Source: Vibrio maerlii
GTDB lineage: Bacteria; Pseudomonadota; Gammaproteobacteria; Enterobacterales; Vibrionaceae
DNA: 64,000 nucleotides
NCBI RefSeq assembly: GCF_003415655.1
Contig: NZ_QRHC01000014.1
Location: forward strand, 1 to 64,000
Direction of reading: 5' to 3'
This document shows, one piece after another, positions 54,631-64,000 of the stretch. The translations under genes were made by a program, and so were the position numbers. The notes beneath the pieces are model-generated. The model did not search any database and was not told the origin of the DNA. It saw only the letters and a program-made list of their open reading frames with translations. Each line of letters starts with the position of its first letter. Positions within the stretch are counted from its first letter, which is position 1.

Positions 54631-56100
54631 ATGAGTGCTGAACTGGTACTGAACGTAACACCGAGCGAGACTCGTGTTGCGATGATAGAGAGTGGCGTTT
54701 TACAAGAAATCCATATTGAGCGTGAAGCACGACGAGGCATCGTCGGGAATATCTATAAAGGCCGTGTGAGCCGTGTACTGCCTGGTATGCAGGCCGCTTT
54801 TGTCGATATTGGTCTAGAGAAAGCGGCGTTTCTTCATGCCTCTGATATCGTTCCTCATACTGAGTGTGTGGCCGAGAACGAAAAACAGCAATTCCAAACC
54901 CATAATATTTCTGAGTTGGTTCGCCAGGGTCAGGATATTGTGGTGCAAGTTGTCAAAGACCCACTGGGTACCAAAGGTGCACGCCTAACCACCGATATCA
55001 CTATCCCTTCTCGCTATCTCGTTTTTATGCCTGGTGCTAGCCATGTAGGTGTATCTCAGCGTATTGAGAGTGAGTGTGAGCGAAAGCGACTGAAGAAAGT
55101 GGTTGCTGATTATTGTGACGAGAACGGTGGCTTTATCATTCGTACTGCAGCTGAAGGTGCAGATGCAAAAGAACTGGCGCAAGATGCAGCATTTTTGAAG
55201 CGCTTGTGGCTAAAGGTGATTGAGCGTCGTAAGAAGTACAAAACACGTTCAACACTTTATGGCGAGCTTGGCCTCTCTCAACGTATCTTGCGTGATTTTG
55301 TCGGCACAGAGCTAAGCCGTATCCAGGTTGATTCTCGCCTAGAGTTTGAGAACCTCAAGGAGTTTACCTCTGAGTATGTTCCAGAGCTGACTGATAAGCT
55401 GGCTCTTTATGAAGGTGACAAACCTATCTTTGATATGTACGACACCGAGAACGAGATTCAGCGCTCACTCGATCGTAAGGTAGAGCTTAAGTCTGGCGGT
55501 TACCTGATTATCGATCAAACTGAAGCAATGACGACAGTCGATATCAATACTGGTGCGTTTGTTGGTCGTCGTAATCTTGAAGAGACGATCTTCAATACCA
55601 ATATTGAAGCGACTCAGGCGATTGCACGTCAGCTTCGCTTACGTAACTTAGGTGGTATTATCATTATCGATTTCATCGATATGGCCTCAGATGAACATCG
55701 AAATCGAGTACTTGTGTCACTTGAAGCTGCCCTAAGCAAAGATCGCGTGAAAACTAACATCAATGGTTTTACTCAGTTGGGCTTAGTAGAGATGACGCGT
55801 AAGCGTACTCGCGAAAGTATTGAACATGTTCTGTGTTCGACTTGTCCAACCTGTGAAGGTCGAGGAAGCGTGAAGACGGTAGAGACTGTTTGTTTTGAAA
55901 TCCTCCGTGAAATCACACGTGTAAACCGAGCATATGACGCAGATAAGTTTGTTGTCTATGCATCGCCTGCAGTCGCTGAAACTCTTGAAGGGGATGAGTC
56001 ACATGCGCTGGCTGAGCTCGAAGTATTTATCGGTAAGCAAGTGAAGATTCAGGCTGAACCTCTTTATATTCAAGAGCAGTTTGACGTTGTCATGATGTAA
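54631..56100 (+). CDS. rng: Ribonuclease G
   Basis: RNase G matures the 5' end of 16S rRNA and decays some mRNAs. The ATG at 54631 gives 489 residues, the E. coli length; a TTG four codons earlier is rejected. It has an S1-like domain (about 38-130), catalytic acidic residues in TTVDINTG and IIIIDFIDM, and a zinc-link CPTC near residue 406. No RNase E-type C-terminal scaffold is present. Confidence 0.96.
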   Translation: MSAELVLNVTPSETRVAMIESGVLQEIHIEREARRGIVGNIYKGRVSRVLPGMQAAFVDIGLEKAAFLHASDIVPHTECVAENEKQQFQTHNISELVRQGQDIVVQVVKDPLGTKGARLTTDITIPSRYLVFMPGASHVGVSQRIESECERKRLKKVVADYCDENGGFIIRTAAEGADAKELAQDAAFLKRLWLKVIERRKKYKTRSTLYGELGLSQRILRDFVGTELSRIQVDSRLEFENLKEFTSEYVPELTDKLALYEGDKPIFDMYDTENEIQRSLDRKVELKSGGYLIIDQTEAMTTVDINTGAFVGRRNLEETIFNTNIEATQAIARQLRLRNLGGIIIIDFIDMASDEHRNRVLVSLEAALSKDRVKTNINGFTQLGLVEMTRKRTRESIEHVLCSTCPTCEGRGSVKTVETVCFEILREITRVNRAYDADKFVVYASPAVAETLEGDESHALAELEVFIGKQVKIQAEPLYIQEQFDVVMM

Positions 56101-56110
56101 TGGAGACTGT

Positions 56111-59100
56111 GTGACAGCCTTTACAACCCGTATATTGAAAGCCCTATTATGGCTAGTAATGATCGCAATGGTCTTACTGGCCATAATTGTTACGTCTCTA
56201 CGAGTAACGCTACCTAAGCTGAATGATTATAAAGATGAGATTGATGCTTGGGTAACCAAAGGTACTGGCATCGAGTTTAATATCAGCTCGGTTGAGGGGT
56301 ATTGGCGTAATACACACCCATCTTTAGTCCTGAAGGGGATCGAGGCTCAAGCATCAACAAGTAGTGATATTCAATTTTCACTTGACGAAGTGATCGTAGA
56401 GTTTGACCTTATCTCATCAATCCTAAATTTAACCCCTAAGATCGCTGATCTTCGCTTGTCACAAATGACACTCGATGTCAGTTCTATCGACCTATTTAAT
56501 GATGAGTCTACCCAACAAGAACCTTCTTCAGGTGAGAGAAAGGGTGGGCAGAACCTTGTTAAACAGCTTGATAATTTATTGTTACGACAACTTAATCAAT
56601 TCTATTTGTATGATTCGCGTATCACTTACAAAGCAATCTCAGGCGATATTCGTACGCTAGAGCTTGATAGCCTCAAATGGGAAAATGATGGCCACTACCA
56701 CTTAGCTGAAGGCTTGATAAGCGTTGCCGGCACGACAATCAACTCTTTGTCCGTCTCCGCTAACTTTGAAGACCATGGTTCTCTCGTCGATATTAGCGGT
56801 GATTTTTTTGTTCAAGCCGAAAACATTCGTATTGGTCAATGGTTAACGACTTTCCTGCGCTCTGAAACGGGTATTGAGGAAGGCCATGTTAGCTTTGATA
56901 GTTGGTTAACATTAAAGCGTAGCCGTCCTGTGAGCGGTATGGTTGAACTGCAACCTTCAGAACTAATCTGGCGTGTGGACGAAGCGAGTGAGCAGCAAGA
57001 GCTGATTGTAGAATCTGGTGTTGTTGAACTTAAACCATTCAATGATAGTGACATAGAGGTAAGTGTTCACCAACTTAATGCCCGAACCAACAGTGATGAA
57101 TGGCCAGAGCTTGATGCCGTGTTGCGAATGAGTGAGCAAGGTTGGATAGGCAACATCTCACAAATCGAAGTTAACTACCTGCTTCCCCTTCTAGATCTAG
57201 TACCTGAGCAGCAAGGAACCAGTGATTTTCTTGAAGAACTCTCGCCTCATGGTTTAGTTGAAGACATTCGTTTGTCGCAATTGAAAGGTGAAGAATTAAA
57301 GTATTCCGCGTCTATTACTAATTTAGGTATGGCTCAATGGGAGCTGTTACCTGAGGTTCATCATGCATCAGCCATTCTCGCCGGCACACCAAGCAAAGCC
57401 AGTGTGAAGCTGTCATTGATTGATGACACCTTGCCTTACGCCGATGTGTTTCAGGCACCCTTGATGATTAAGCAAGGGCAGGTAGATATCGTGTGGGAGA
57501 GCGACGAACAAGGTTGGCGTTTGTGGGCTGATAAGGTTACCGCTGCTACGCCAGATCTTCAGGTGCTTGGGGCCTTTAGGCTCGATTTTCCAAATGACCG
57601 CTCCCCGTTTCTGTCGTTCTATGCTGAAGCTGACCTCTACAATGCGAGCCAAACATGGCGATACTTGCCAACGCTAGCATTGGGTCAAAGTCTAACGGAT
57701 TACTTATCTACAGCCATACAAGGTGGCAGAGCCATCACATCAAAGTTGCTATGGTATGGTGAGCTGGGTGATTTTCCTTATGCCGACAATAACGGCATGT
57801 TCCAGGCGTTTGTCCCACTCAAACAGGCAAAATTTAGCTTTGATACGACGTGGCCGGTAATCAACGATTTACAGCTGGATCTATTGTTCCAAAACGCTGA
57901 AATGCATCTTGATTCGAGCTCAGCTCAGTTGATGGATATCTCTGCTAGCCGTATTACTGGTCGTATACCCGATTTAGCCGGGGATGGTCATATTGAGATT
58001 GAAGCCAAGGCGACTGCCGAAGGGACTGATGTTCGCAACTATATGACATCATCTCCCTTGGTCGATTCTGTTGGCGCCGCACTGACAGCTGTTGATGTCA
58101 GTGGTGATGTGTATTCGGAGTTTCAGCTTTACATCCCATTCTCTGAAAATGAAGATGCTAGAGCTTGGGGTTTTGCTGACTTACTTGGAAACCACGTTGA
58201 GATTGATGCACCACCTATGACGCTCGAAGGTGTTAAAGGGCGTATTGAATTTGATAATGACGTGGTGACCGCAAAGGCCTTGGATGCTGATTTATTGGAT
58301 CAAAAAGTCGCGATTGCTTTCCAAGGAGAGAATCAAGCCCAAGGTTACGGTGTTGATATTGATGTGAAAGGGGATTGGAAACCAAAGCCTCTTGAGCCGT
58401 ATGTTGGATCTCGATGGCTATCCCAGCTAACAGGCCACTCTGTTTGGAATGCCGGTGTCGACCTACAGCTTAATGATGTCGGTTTTACTTACCAATTGGA
58501 TGTAAAGGCGGACTTAGTCACTTTAGGAAGTAAGCTACCAGCACCATTAGCCAAAGATTTTGGCGAAAAAGGGTCTGCTCGCCTACAAGCTTCTGGCAAT
58601 CAAGAGACCATATCTTCGCGCTTACAATTGCCGAATGCTAAATATCAAGCCGAGATCGATATTACGGGTGAGATCCCTGTGATTGAAGGAACCAACCTCG
58701 TTCTCGGCCAAGGTGCGTTTAGAGTCAGCCCTGTAGTGGGACACCATGCATTGGTGCGTATGAATCAGTTTAATCTAGATGATTGGATTGCCCTAATAAG
58801 CCAAGGTGCGCCTAAAGAGACGAGTGTCGTTTCTTCCATGCAGACACCAGAAATTCCGACCCCACAACGCATCAATGCTCAGGTTAAAGATCTCAAACTA
58901 GCCAGTACCGATTGGAACGATGTTGATTTCCGAGCTCGCAAGAAAGCAATGCAATGGGAGTTCACATTAGACAGTGCCCAGGCCAAAGGCCAAGCAAGCT
59001 ACTTAGCACCCTATGACCTTAATGTTGCGCTAGAGCGACTACACATCAATATACCTGCTCTAGATGAGATGGAAGAAGGCGATAACCTACCTTCAACTGA

Positions 59101-59998
59101 CTTGAGCCAACCATTGATTTCTAGCCTAGACCGCCAGCTTCATCAACAGCTGCCTAACCTGACGCTATCGATTGATGATTTCTGGCTGCAAGGCTATAAG
59201 GTTGGTACTGCGAAGGTTGATATGCAGCGCAAACAAGATCGCATTGAGTGGAAAGAGATCGCCTTTAAGAGTGGTGATAACGAGGTCAATATTAATGGCG
59301 ATTGGCTGCTTAATGATCAAGTGAGTCAAACCAACTTTAACCTTAAGGTGAAAAGTAAGAACAACTCAGAGCTAATGGAACGTTTTGGTATTTCTTCTGG
59401 TATTCAAAAAGCCCCGTTTGAGCTTAATAGCGACTTAAATTGGGATGGTGCACCTTGGTCTCCTAAGGTGAATACGATGAATGGCAAGCTAGCATCGGAG
59501 TTTGGCAAAGGGGTCATCTCAGATGTCAGTGGTGCAGCGCGTCTCCTTGGTCTGTTTAGTATCGACTCTATCATTCGCAAGATGCAGCTCGATTTTACCG
59601 ACGTGTTCGATAAAGGTATGGCATTTAATTCAATTAGCGGCAGTGGTGAGCTCGACCGCGGTGTATTTGTGACCAACAATATTAAGATGGACGCCGTCGC
59701 CGGTGAGATGAATATTCGAGGCCTGGCCGACTTGAATACTCGAACTGTGGATGCCGAAGTGGACTTTACACCAGATATTACCTCTGGCATTCCTGTACTG
59801 ACCGCCTTTGCGGTAACGCCACAAACAGCGCTTTACGTACTCGCAATTACCACGGTGATTTCTCCAGTGGTCGAGGTCTTTACTGAGGTTAACTATTCCG
59901 TCAAGGGACCGCTTGATTCCCCAACCGTAACCGAGATTTCTCGTAGTAAAGGTGAGTACTCGCTACCAAGTGACTTCAAAGAGAAAGCGTCTAAGTAG
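56111..59998 (+). CDS. yhdP: AsmA-family lipid-transport protein YhdP
   Basis: YhdP is an inner-membrane anchored bridge protein that carries phospholipid to the outer membrane, with TamB and YdbH as paralogues. The 1295-residue product has a GTG start, one N-terminal membrane segment (about 10-30) and a long beta-taco region (DUF3971 and AsmA-like C-terminus, about 1150-1260). The C-terminal GPLDSPTVTEI is typical. It follows rng by ten bases, as in many gammaproteobacteria. Confidence 0.93.
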   Translation: MTAFTTRILKALLWLVMIAMVLLAIIVTSLRVTLPKLNDYKDEIDAWVTKGTGIEFNISSVEGYWRNTHPSLVLKGIEAQASTSSDIQFSLDEVIVEFDLISSILNLTPKIADLRLSQMTLDVSSIDLFNDESTQQEPSSGERKGGQNLVKQLDNLLLRQLNQFYLYDSRITYKAISGDIRTLELDSLKWENDGHYHLAEGLISVAGTTINSLSVSANFEDHGSLVDISGDFFVQAENIRIGQWLTTFLRSETGIEEGHVSFDSWLTLKRSRPVSGMVELQPSELIWRVDEASEQQELIVESGVVELKPFNDSDIEVSVHQLNARTNSDEWPELDAVLRMSEQGWIGNISQIEVNYLLPLLDLVPEQQGTSDFLEELSPHGLVEDIRLSQLKGEELKYSASITNLGMAQWELLPEVHHASAILAGTPSKASVKLSLIDDTLPYADVFQAPLMIKQGQVDIVWESDEQGWRLWADKVTAATPDLQVLGAFRLDFPNDRSPFLSFYAEADLYNASQTWRYLPTLALGQSLTDYLSTAIQGGRAITSKLLWYGELGDFPYADNNGMFQAFVPLKQAKFSFDTTWPVINDLQLDLLFQNAEMHLDSSSAQLMDISASRITGRIPDLAGDGHIEIEAKATAEGTDVRNYMTSSPLVDSVGAALTAVDVSGDVYSEFQLYIPFSENEDARAWGFADLLGNHVEIDAPPMTLEGVKGRIEFDNDVVTAKALDADLLDQKVAIAFQGENQAQGYGVDIDVKGDWKPKPLEPYVGSRWLSQLTGHSVWNAGVDLQLNDVGFTYQLDVKADLVTLGSKLPAPLAKDFGEKGSARLQASGNQETISSRLQLPNAKYQAEIDITGEIPVIEGTNLVLGQGAFRVSPVVGHHALVRMNQFNLDDWIALISQGAPKETSVVSSMQTPEIPTPQRINAQVKDLKLASTDWNDVDFRARKKAMQWEFTLDSAQAKGQASYLAPYDLNVALERLHINIPALDEMEEGDNLPSTDLSQPLISSLDRQLHQQLPNLTLSIDDFWLQGYKVGTAKVDMQRKQDRIEWKEIAFKSGDNEVNINGDWLLNDQVSQTNFNLKVKSKNNSELMERFGISSGIQKAPFELNSDLNWDGAPWSPKVNTMNGKLASEFGKGVISDVSGAARLLGLFSIDSIIRKMQLDFTDVFDKGMAFNSISGSGELDRGVFVTNNIKMDAVAGEMNIRGLADLNTRTVDAEVDFTPDITSGIPVLTAFAVTPQTALYVLAITTVISPVVEVFTEVNYSVKGPLDSPTVTEISRSKGEYSLPSDFKEKASK

Positions 59999-60031
59999 CT
60001 CTGGATAAGCTGATTTATTCAAGGAGGGATA

Positions 60032-60862
60032 ATGAGCACAAAATTGATGATTGGCATTGTTCAGATGACATCTGGCTCTGATCCTGAATCAAATGTTGAG
60101 TACATCGAACGTTGTGTTCGTCAGTTAGCATTGGCTGGAGCTAAGCTTATCGTGACACCAGAAAACGCCATCGTGTTTGGGAGTCGCGCAGACTATCATC
60201 ATTATGCAGAACCTCTTGGCGCTGGCCTTATTCAAAATCACCTTGCAGTACTGGCAGAAGAACTGAACATTGATTTACTGATAGGTTCTATGCCGGTACG
60301 AAATCATGAGAGGGTCATGACGACGTCGCTACTCTTTACTCCCAGAGGTTTAGCCGATCACTACGACAAGCTGCACATGTTTGATGTTGACGTTGCTGAT
60401 GGCCATCAGCGCTATCGTGAATCTGAAACCTTTGAGGCAGGCTCGAATGTCGTTGTAGCTAAGCGCGACGGCTTTAATCTTGGGTTGAGTATATGTTACG
60501 ACCTGCGCTTCCCTCACTTATTTAACCAGCTCGCTCGCCAAGGCGCAGATATCATTACCGTACCGGCAGCCTTTACCGAAGTGACTGGAGAGGCGCATTG
60601 GGAGGTACTGCTGCGTGCCCGAGCAATTGAGAACCAATGCTTTATTGTCGCAGTCGGCCAAGGTGGAACTCATCCATGCGGGCGTAGAACCTGGGGACAC
60701 TCGATGGTGATTGATCCTTGGGGACGTGTAATTCAGCAATTGGACCAAAAACCTGATACTCTGCTAGTAGAGATCGATCTTGGCCAAATAGAGCCACTAA
60801 AAAGGGACATGCCAATTCAAAGTCATGCCCGTTTTGAAAATAAATTTAAAGAGAATAACTAA
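60032..60862 (+). CDS. Carbon-nitrogen hydrolase (Nit1-like, possible deaminated glutathione amidase)
   Basis: This nitrilase-superfamily amidase has 276 residues and the full catalytic set: Glu44 (VTPEN), Lys113 (YDKLHMFDV) and Cys155 (LSICYDLRFP). The LRFP after the catalytic cysteine resembles Nit1, the deaminated glutathione amidase. Substrate is inferred. The stop shares one base with the tldD start, so translation is probably coupled. Confidence 0.85.
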   Translation: MSTKLMIGIVQMTSGSDPESNVEYIERCVRQLALAGAKLIVTPENAIVFGSRADYHHYAEPLGAGLIQNHLAVLAEELNIDLLIGSMPVRNHERVMTTSLLFTPRGLADHYDKLHMFDVDVADGHQRYRESETFEAGSNVVVAKRDGFNLGLSICYDLRFPHLFNQLARQGADIITVPAAFTEVTGEAHWEVLLRARAIENQCFIVAVGQGGTHPCGRRTWGHSMVIDPWGRVIQQLDQKPDTLLVEIDLGQIEPLKRDMPIQSHARFENKFKENN

Positions 60863-62307
60863 TGAGCACCAACCGTATTCAAGATGCGCTTCTTAATCCT
60901 AGTGGATTAAGTGAACAAGACGTTGCCGATACGCTTGCGATGATCGCAACGCGTCAGATTGATTATGCTGATATCTATTTCCAATCTAGTTGGCATGAAT
61001 CGCTGGTGCTTGAAGATAGCATTATCAAAGATGGCTCTTTCAACATCGATTGTGGCGTAGGTGTTCGTGCCGTAACGGGAGAGAAGACCGGCTTTGCTTA
61101 TTCTGACCAAATTAACTTGGAAGGTTTAAAGCAGAGTGCGATTGCTGCTCGCGGTATTGCTCAGCAAGGTCAGAACGGCAAGGTTCAGGCGTTTAAACGC
61201 ACAGAGAATCAAGCGTATTACCAAGCGGTAAATCCATTAGAGAGCTGGGAGAAACAGCAAAAGATTGACCTTCTTAAAGAACTTGATGCTTACATCAGAG
61301 CGAAAGAGCCTTTGATTGAAGAAGTATCGATCAGCCTAAGTGGTGTATATGAGCAAATGCTGGTGGCGGCAACTGACGGTACCTTCGCAGGTGATGTTCG
61401 CCCTTTGGTTCGTCTTTCTATCAGTGTGTTAGCGAAGAAAGGCGATCGCCGTGAACGTGGTAGCTCTGGTGGTGGTGGCCGCTTTGGTTATGACTTCTTA
61501 CTCAATATGAGCGGTGATAAGAAGGTGGCTTTTGATTATGCGGACGAAGCGATTCGCATGGCGCTGGTTAATCTAGAAGCCGTAGCGGCTCCTGCTGGAA
61601 CGATGCCTGTTGTACTCGGTTCTGGCTGGCCAGGTGTGTTACTTCATGAGGCTGTTGGTCACGGCCTTGAAGGTGACTTTAACCGTAAAGAGTCTTCGGT
61701 ATTCTCTGGAAAGATTGGTGAACAGGTGACTTCTGAGCTTTGTACTATTGTTGATGATGGCACAATGAAAGATCTGCGTGGTTCTCTAAATATTGATGAT
61801 GAGGGCGTTAACGGTCAGTACAACACGCTAATTGAAAATGGTGTGTTAAAAGGCTACATGCAAGATAAGTTGAATGCGCGTTTGACGGGGGTTAACCCAA
61901 CAGGTAATGGTCGCCGTGAGTCTTATGCTCACCTGCCTATGCCTCGTATGACAAATACCTACATGCTGCCGGGTCAACACACTCCAGAAGAGATAATCTC
62001 GACGGTGAAGAAAGGTCTGTATGCGCCAAACTTTGGTGGTGGCCAGGTTGATATAACCTCAGGTAAGTTCGTATTCTCGGCATCAGAAGCTTACCTGATT
62101 GAAGATGGTAAGATTACTGCGCCTGTGAAAGGTGCAACTCTAATCGGCTCTGGTATCGAAGCGATGCAGCAAGTGTCTATGGTAGGTAACGATCTGAGTA
62201 TTGACCGTGGCGTCGGTGTCTGCGGTAAAGCAGGTCAGAGTGTTCCAGTTGGTGTTGGTCAGCCAACGCTGAAGCTAGACTCAATCACTGTGGGTGGCAC
62301 AGAGTAA
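60862..62307 (+). CDS. tldD: Zinc metalloprotease TldD
   Basis: TldD forms a heterodimeric protease with TldE (PmbA) that degrades unfolded peptides and processes some antibiotic peptides and CcdA. The 481-residue product has the HExxxH motif (HEAVGHGLEGD, His262, Glu263, His267). Its partner pmbA lies only 860 bases downstream on the same strand, with yjgA inserted in the opposite direction. Confidence 0.97.
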   Translation: MSTNRIQDALLNPSGLSEQDVADTLAMIATRQIDYADIYFQSSWHESLVLEDSIIKDGSFNIDCGVGVRAVTGEKTGFAYSDQINLEGLKQSAIAARGIAQQGQNGKVQAFKRTENQAYYQAVNPLESWEKQQKIDLLKELDAYIRAKEPLIEEVSISLSGVYEQMLVAATDGTFAGDVRPLVRLSISVLAKKGDRRERGSSGGGGRFGYDFLLNMSGDKKVAFDYADEAIRMALVNLEAVAAPAGTMPVVLGSGWPGVLLHEAVGHGLEGDFNRKESSVFSGKIGEQVTSELCTIVDDGTMKDLRGSLNIDDEGVNGQYNTLIENGVLKGYMQDKLNARLTGVNPTGNGRRESYAHLPMPRMTNTYMLPGQHTPEEIISTVKKGLYAPNFGGGQVDITSGKFVFSASEAYLIEDGKITAPVKGATLIGSGIEAMQQVSMVGNDLSIDRGVGVCGKAGQSVPVGVGQPTLKLDSITVGGTE

Positions 62308-62329
62308 GTCCTGCACATAAATCTAAATT

Positions 62330-62373
62330 CGTCATTCCCTACAGTGAGGTCACGAACGAGATAGGGAATCTGA
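62330..62373. repeat. Dispersed Vibrio-type palindromic element
   Basis: ATTCCCTA (62334-62341) and TAGGGAAT (62362-62369) bracket a 20-base centre, preceded by CGTC and followed by CTG. The form CGTCATTCCCTA...TAGGGAAT is, from memory, a common intergenic repeat in Vibrio. Copy number in this genome cannot be judged from the window. Confidence 0.6.
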
Positions 62374-62422
62374 TTTGGGAAAGCGCTATAGGACGACGTC
62401 AGTTGTTTAGGTGCGGATATTT

Positions 62423-62457
62423 AAAAAGGATTGATGTTTTCACATCAATCCTTTTTT
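62423..62457 (+). terminator. tldD terminator
   Basis: AAAAAGGATTGATG (62423-62436), loop TTTTCA, CATCAATCCTTTTTT: a 14-bp stem with T-run about 115 bases after tldD. Confidence 0.9.
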
Positions 62458-62522
62458 GCTTCTAGAAGCAAAGCGTTCTGTAGGACGAAGTCCGTTCTAC
62501 AATCTCGCAGCGAAGCGTTCTA
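62458..62522. repeat. Intergenic repeat with GCTTCTAGAAGC palindrome and AGCGTTCT copies
   Basis: The segment begins with the 12-bp palindrome GCTTCTAGAAGC (62458-62469). It then holds AAAGCGTTCT, a hairpin GTAGGAC...GTTCTAC and GAAGCGTTCT. The direct copies and palindromes resemble other Vibrio intergenic repeats. It ends just before the yjgA stop. Confidence 0.55.
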
Positions 62523-62524
62523 AA

Positions 62525-63052
62525 TTAAAACTCTTCTTCATTCAGTTCTTTAAGAACCTGGAAGATTTCACGGTACGCTTTTGCTGGTTTACCTGCTTTC
62601 TTCTCTTTTGCTGCTTGGCGAGCTAGCTGACGTAGGCGCTGACGGTCTGCAGATGGATATAGTTCCATCACGTCTGTAATAGCGCTATCGCCTTCCTCGA
62701 CTACACGGTCGCGAAGCGCTTCTAGCTTGTGCAATACCGCTGTTGCTTGTGAGTGCTTATTACGTACTTTGTCTAGTGCCGCTTGGATTGGTTCAGGGTC
62801 AACAAAACGCATAAGCTTGCCGATGTATTGTAATTGACGACGGCGAGCTTCGTTTTTGAAGCGCTGAGCGTCAGCGATGGCTTCTGCTAGGTCTTCCGTT
62901 AGAGGGAACTTAGCAAGGACTGCCGGTTTTAATCCAACCAACTCTTCACCGAGCTTTTGCAGGTCTTCCATGTCGTTTTTCATTTCGGTTCTGCTAACCC
63001 AAATGATCTCTTCTTCCTCTTCCCAAGGAGCTTTCTGGTTTTTACGTGCCAT
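62525..63052 (-). CDS. yjgA: Ribosome biogenesis factor YjgA (DarP)
   Basis: YjgA (DarP) is a 50S assembly factor. The 175-residue product has a highly charged N-terminus, then RRQLQYIGKLMR (near residues 71-82), a helical core and the RLRQLARQAAKEKKAGKPAK run typical of the family. It lies between tldD and pmbA on the opposite strand, the same neighbourhood as pmbA-yjgA in E. coli. Confidence 0.94.
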   Translation of the reverse strand: MARKNQKAPWEEEEEIIWVSRTEMKNDMEDLQKLGEELVGLKPAVLAKFPLTEDLAEAIADAQRFKNEARRRQLQYIGKLMRFVDPEPIQAALDKVRNKHSQATAVLHKLEALRDRVVEEGDSAITDVMELYPSADRQRLRQLARQAAKEKKAGKPAKAYREIFQVLKELNEEEF

Positions 63053-63170
63053 GATTTCTGTCTGATTGGTTACTTATGTCAGCTATTTTAGCAAGAATTA
63101 TGGGGTGTTGGCTAAAAGCTTGTTATTCTAATAGACAATCTTCGAATATTAATATGACGATAAAGATAAT

Positions 63171-64000
63171 ATGGATGTAAAAGCACAGGTTGCTCAGCAA
63201 CAGAAAGAACTAGAATCCGCAGTAGCTCAAGCATTAGAGTTGGCTGCTGTTGGCGCTGAGGCAGCTGAAGTTGCTATCACTAAGTCGACAGGCTTGAGTG
63301 TTTCAACTCGTATGTGCGAAGTGGAAAACGTGGAGTTCAACAGTGATGGTGCGTTGGGTATCACGGTATATCGCGGTCAGCGTAAGGGTAGTGCATCAAC
63401 TTCAGACCTAAGCGAAAAAGCGATTCATGAAACGGTCGCCGCTGCATTGGATATTGCAAAGTACACCTCTGAAGACCCATACGCGGGTCCTGGCCCTGAA
63501 GAGTTAATGGTAAAAGAGATCCCAGACCTGGATCTATTCCACCCGGATACACCAGACCCAGATAAAGCTGCAGAAATTGCGATTGCTGCAGAGAACAAAG
63601 CGCTCAGCATCAGCGATAGGATTAAGCAGAGTGATGGCGCGAGCTACGACAGCCACTACGGTCTTAAGGTATATGGTAACAGCCATGGTTTATTAGCCAG
63701 CGTAGCATCAAGCCGTCACAGCACGAGCTGTTGTGTGATTGGCCATGGTAACAATGGTGAGATGGAGCGTGACTACAGCTACACGGTTGCTCGCCACGTT
63801 GATGACCTATGGACACCTGAAATCGTTGGACAGCAAGCTGCAGAGAAAACCTTATCTCGTTTGGATGCGCAGAAGCTATCGACGGGTCAATTCCCAGTGA
63901 TGTTTGCCGCAGATGTCGCTACTGGCCTAATGGGGCATCTAACGATGGCGATTAGTGGTGGGAATCTATATCGTAAAGCGTCTTTTCTACTTGATCATCT
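63171..64000 (+). CDS. pmbA: Metalloprotease subunit TldE/PmbA (3' end beyond window)
   Basis: PmbA is the second subunit of the TldD/E protease. The window holds 276 codons from the ATG at 63171, with VENVEFNSDGALGITVY near residues 46-62 and ISGGNLYRKASFLLDH at the edge, both well conserved with E. coli PmbA. PmbA lacks the HExxxH zinc site of TldD. It is divergent from yjgA, with 118 bases between. Confidence 0.97.
   Translation, partial: MDVKAQVAQQQKELESAVAQALELAAVGAEAAEVAITKSTGLSVSTRMCEVENVEFNSDGALGITVYRGQRKGSASTSDLSEKAIHETVAAALDIAKYTSEDPYAGPGPEELMVKEIPDLDLFHPDTPDPDKAAEIAIAAENKALSISDRIKQSDGASYDSHYGLKVYGNSHGLLASVASSRHSTSCCVIGHGNNGEMERDYSYTVARHVDDLWTPEIVGQQAAEKTLSRLDAQKLSTGQFPVMFAADVATGLMGHLTMAISGGNLYRKASFLLDH

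Noticed and set aside
59404..59790. 128-residue minus-strand frame inside yhdP
   Set aside because: Antisense to a well-conserved coding region; no start context and no motif.

Overview
This window is a stretch of core chromosome from a gammaproteobacterium of the family Vibrionaceae, almost certainly a Vibrio. Three things support this: a full MSHA pilus locus in the Vibrio order (mshH to mshQ), the order metH-lysC-aminotransferase-pglL-uvrA-galU-qstR-ssb-msh, which from memory is the V. cholerae order, and protein sequences close to known Vibrio ones. The species cannot be named from the sequence alone. I saw no tRNA, rRNA, insertion sequence, prophage or CRISPR array.

Layout. 1-1184 is tuf, lacking only the first base of its start codon; it is presumably the end of the str operon. 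1312-6592 is the S10 operon (rpsJ to rpsQ) with its promoter, long leader and terminator. 6616-12260 is the spc operon (rplN to secY and rpmJ). 12278-15294 is the alpha operon (rpsM, rpsK, rpsD, rpoA, rplQ) with its own promoter and a terminator. 15500-16798 is an NhaP-type antiporter on the minus strand. 17011-20688 is metH behind MetJ boxes. 20830-22490 is lysC with a lysine riboswitch, minus strand. Next come a class V aminotransferase (+), a PglL-type O-oligosaccharyltransferase (-), uvrA (-, with a LexA box), galU (-), the LuxR-type regulator qstR (-) and ssb (+). 31354-51311 is the MSHA type IV pilus locus on the plus strand. 51471-62307 is a conserved cell-shape and envelope run: mreBCD, maf, rng, yhdP, a nitrilase and tldD. 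yjgA (darP) follows on the minus strand, and pmbA (tldE) runs off the right edge.

How the genes work together. The first 15 kb makes EF-Tu, about half of the ribosomal proteins, the RNA polymerase alpha subunit and the SecY channel. The MSHA locus encodes inner-membrane platform and alignment proteins (MshI, J, G, F), the c-di-GMP-sensing extension ATPase MshE, the secretin MshL with MshK, MshM and MshN, the pilins MshB, A, C, D and O, the PilX-like MshP and the very large MshQ. The last block couples wall elongation (MreBCD), RNase G, lipid transport (YhdP) and the TldD/TldE protease pair.

The oddest features are three perfect or nearly perfect heptanucleotide tandem arrays at gene 3' ends (1215-1284, 15335-15442, 20761-20836). 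Two are related CTAG-centred repeats that place stop codons in all six frames, and one of them supplies the lysC stop codon. I found no convincing new multi-gene system; most of the window is well-conserved housekeeping DNA.
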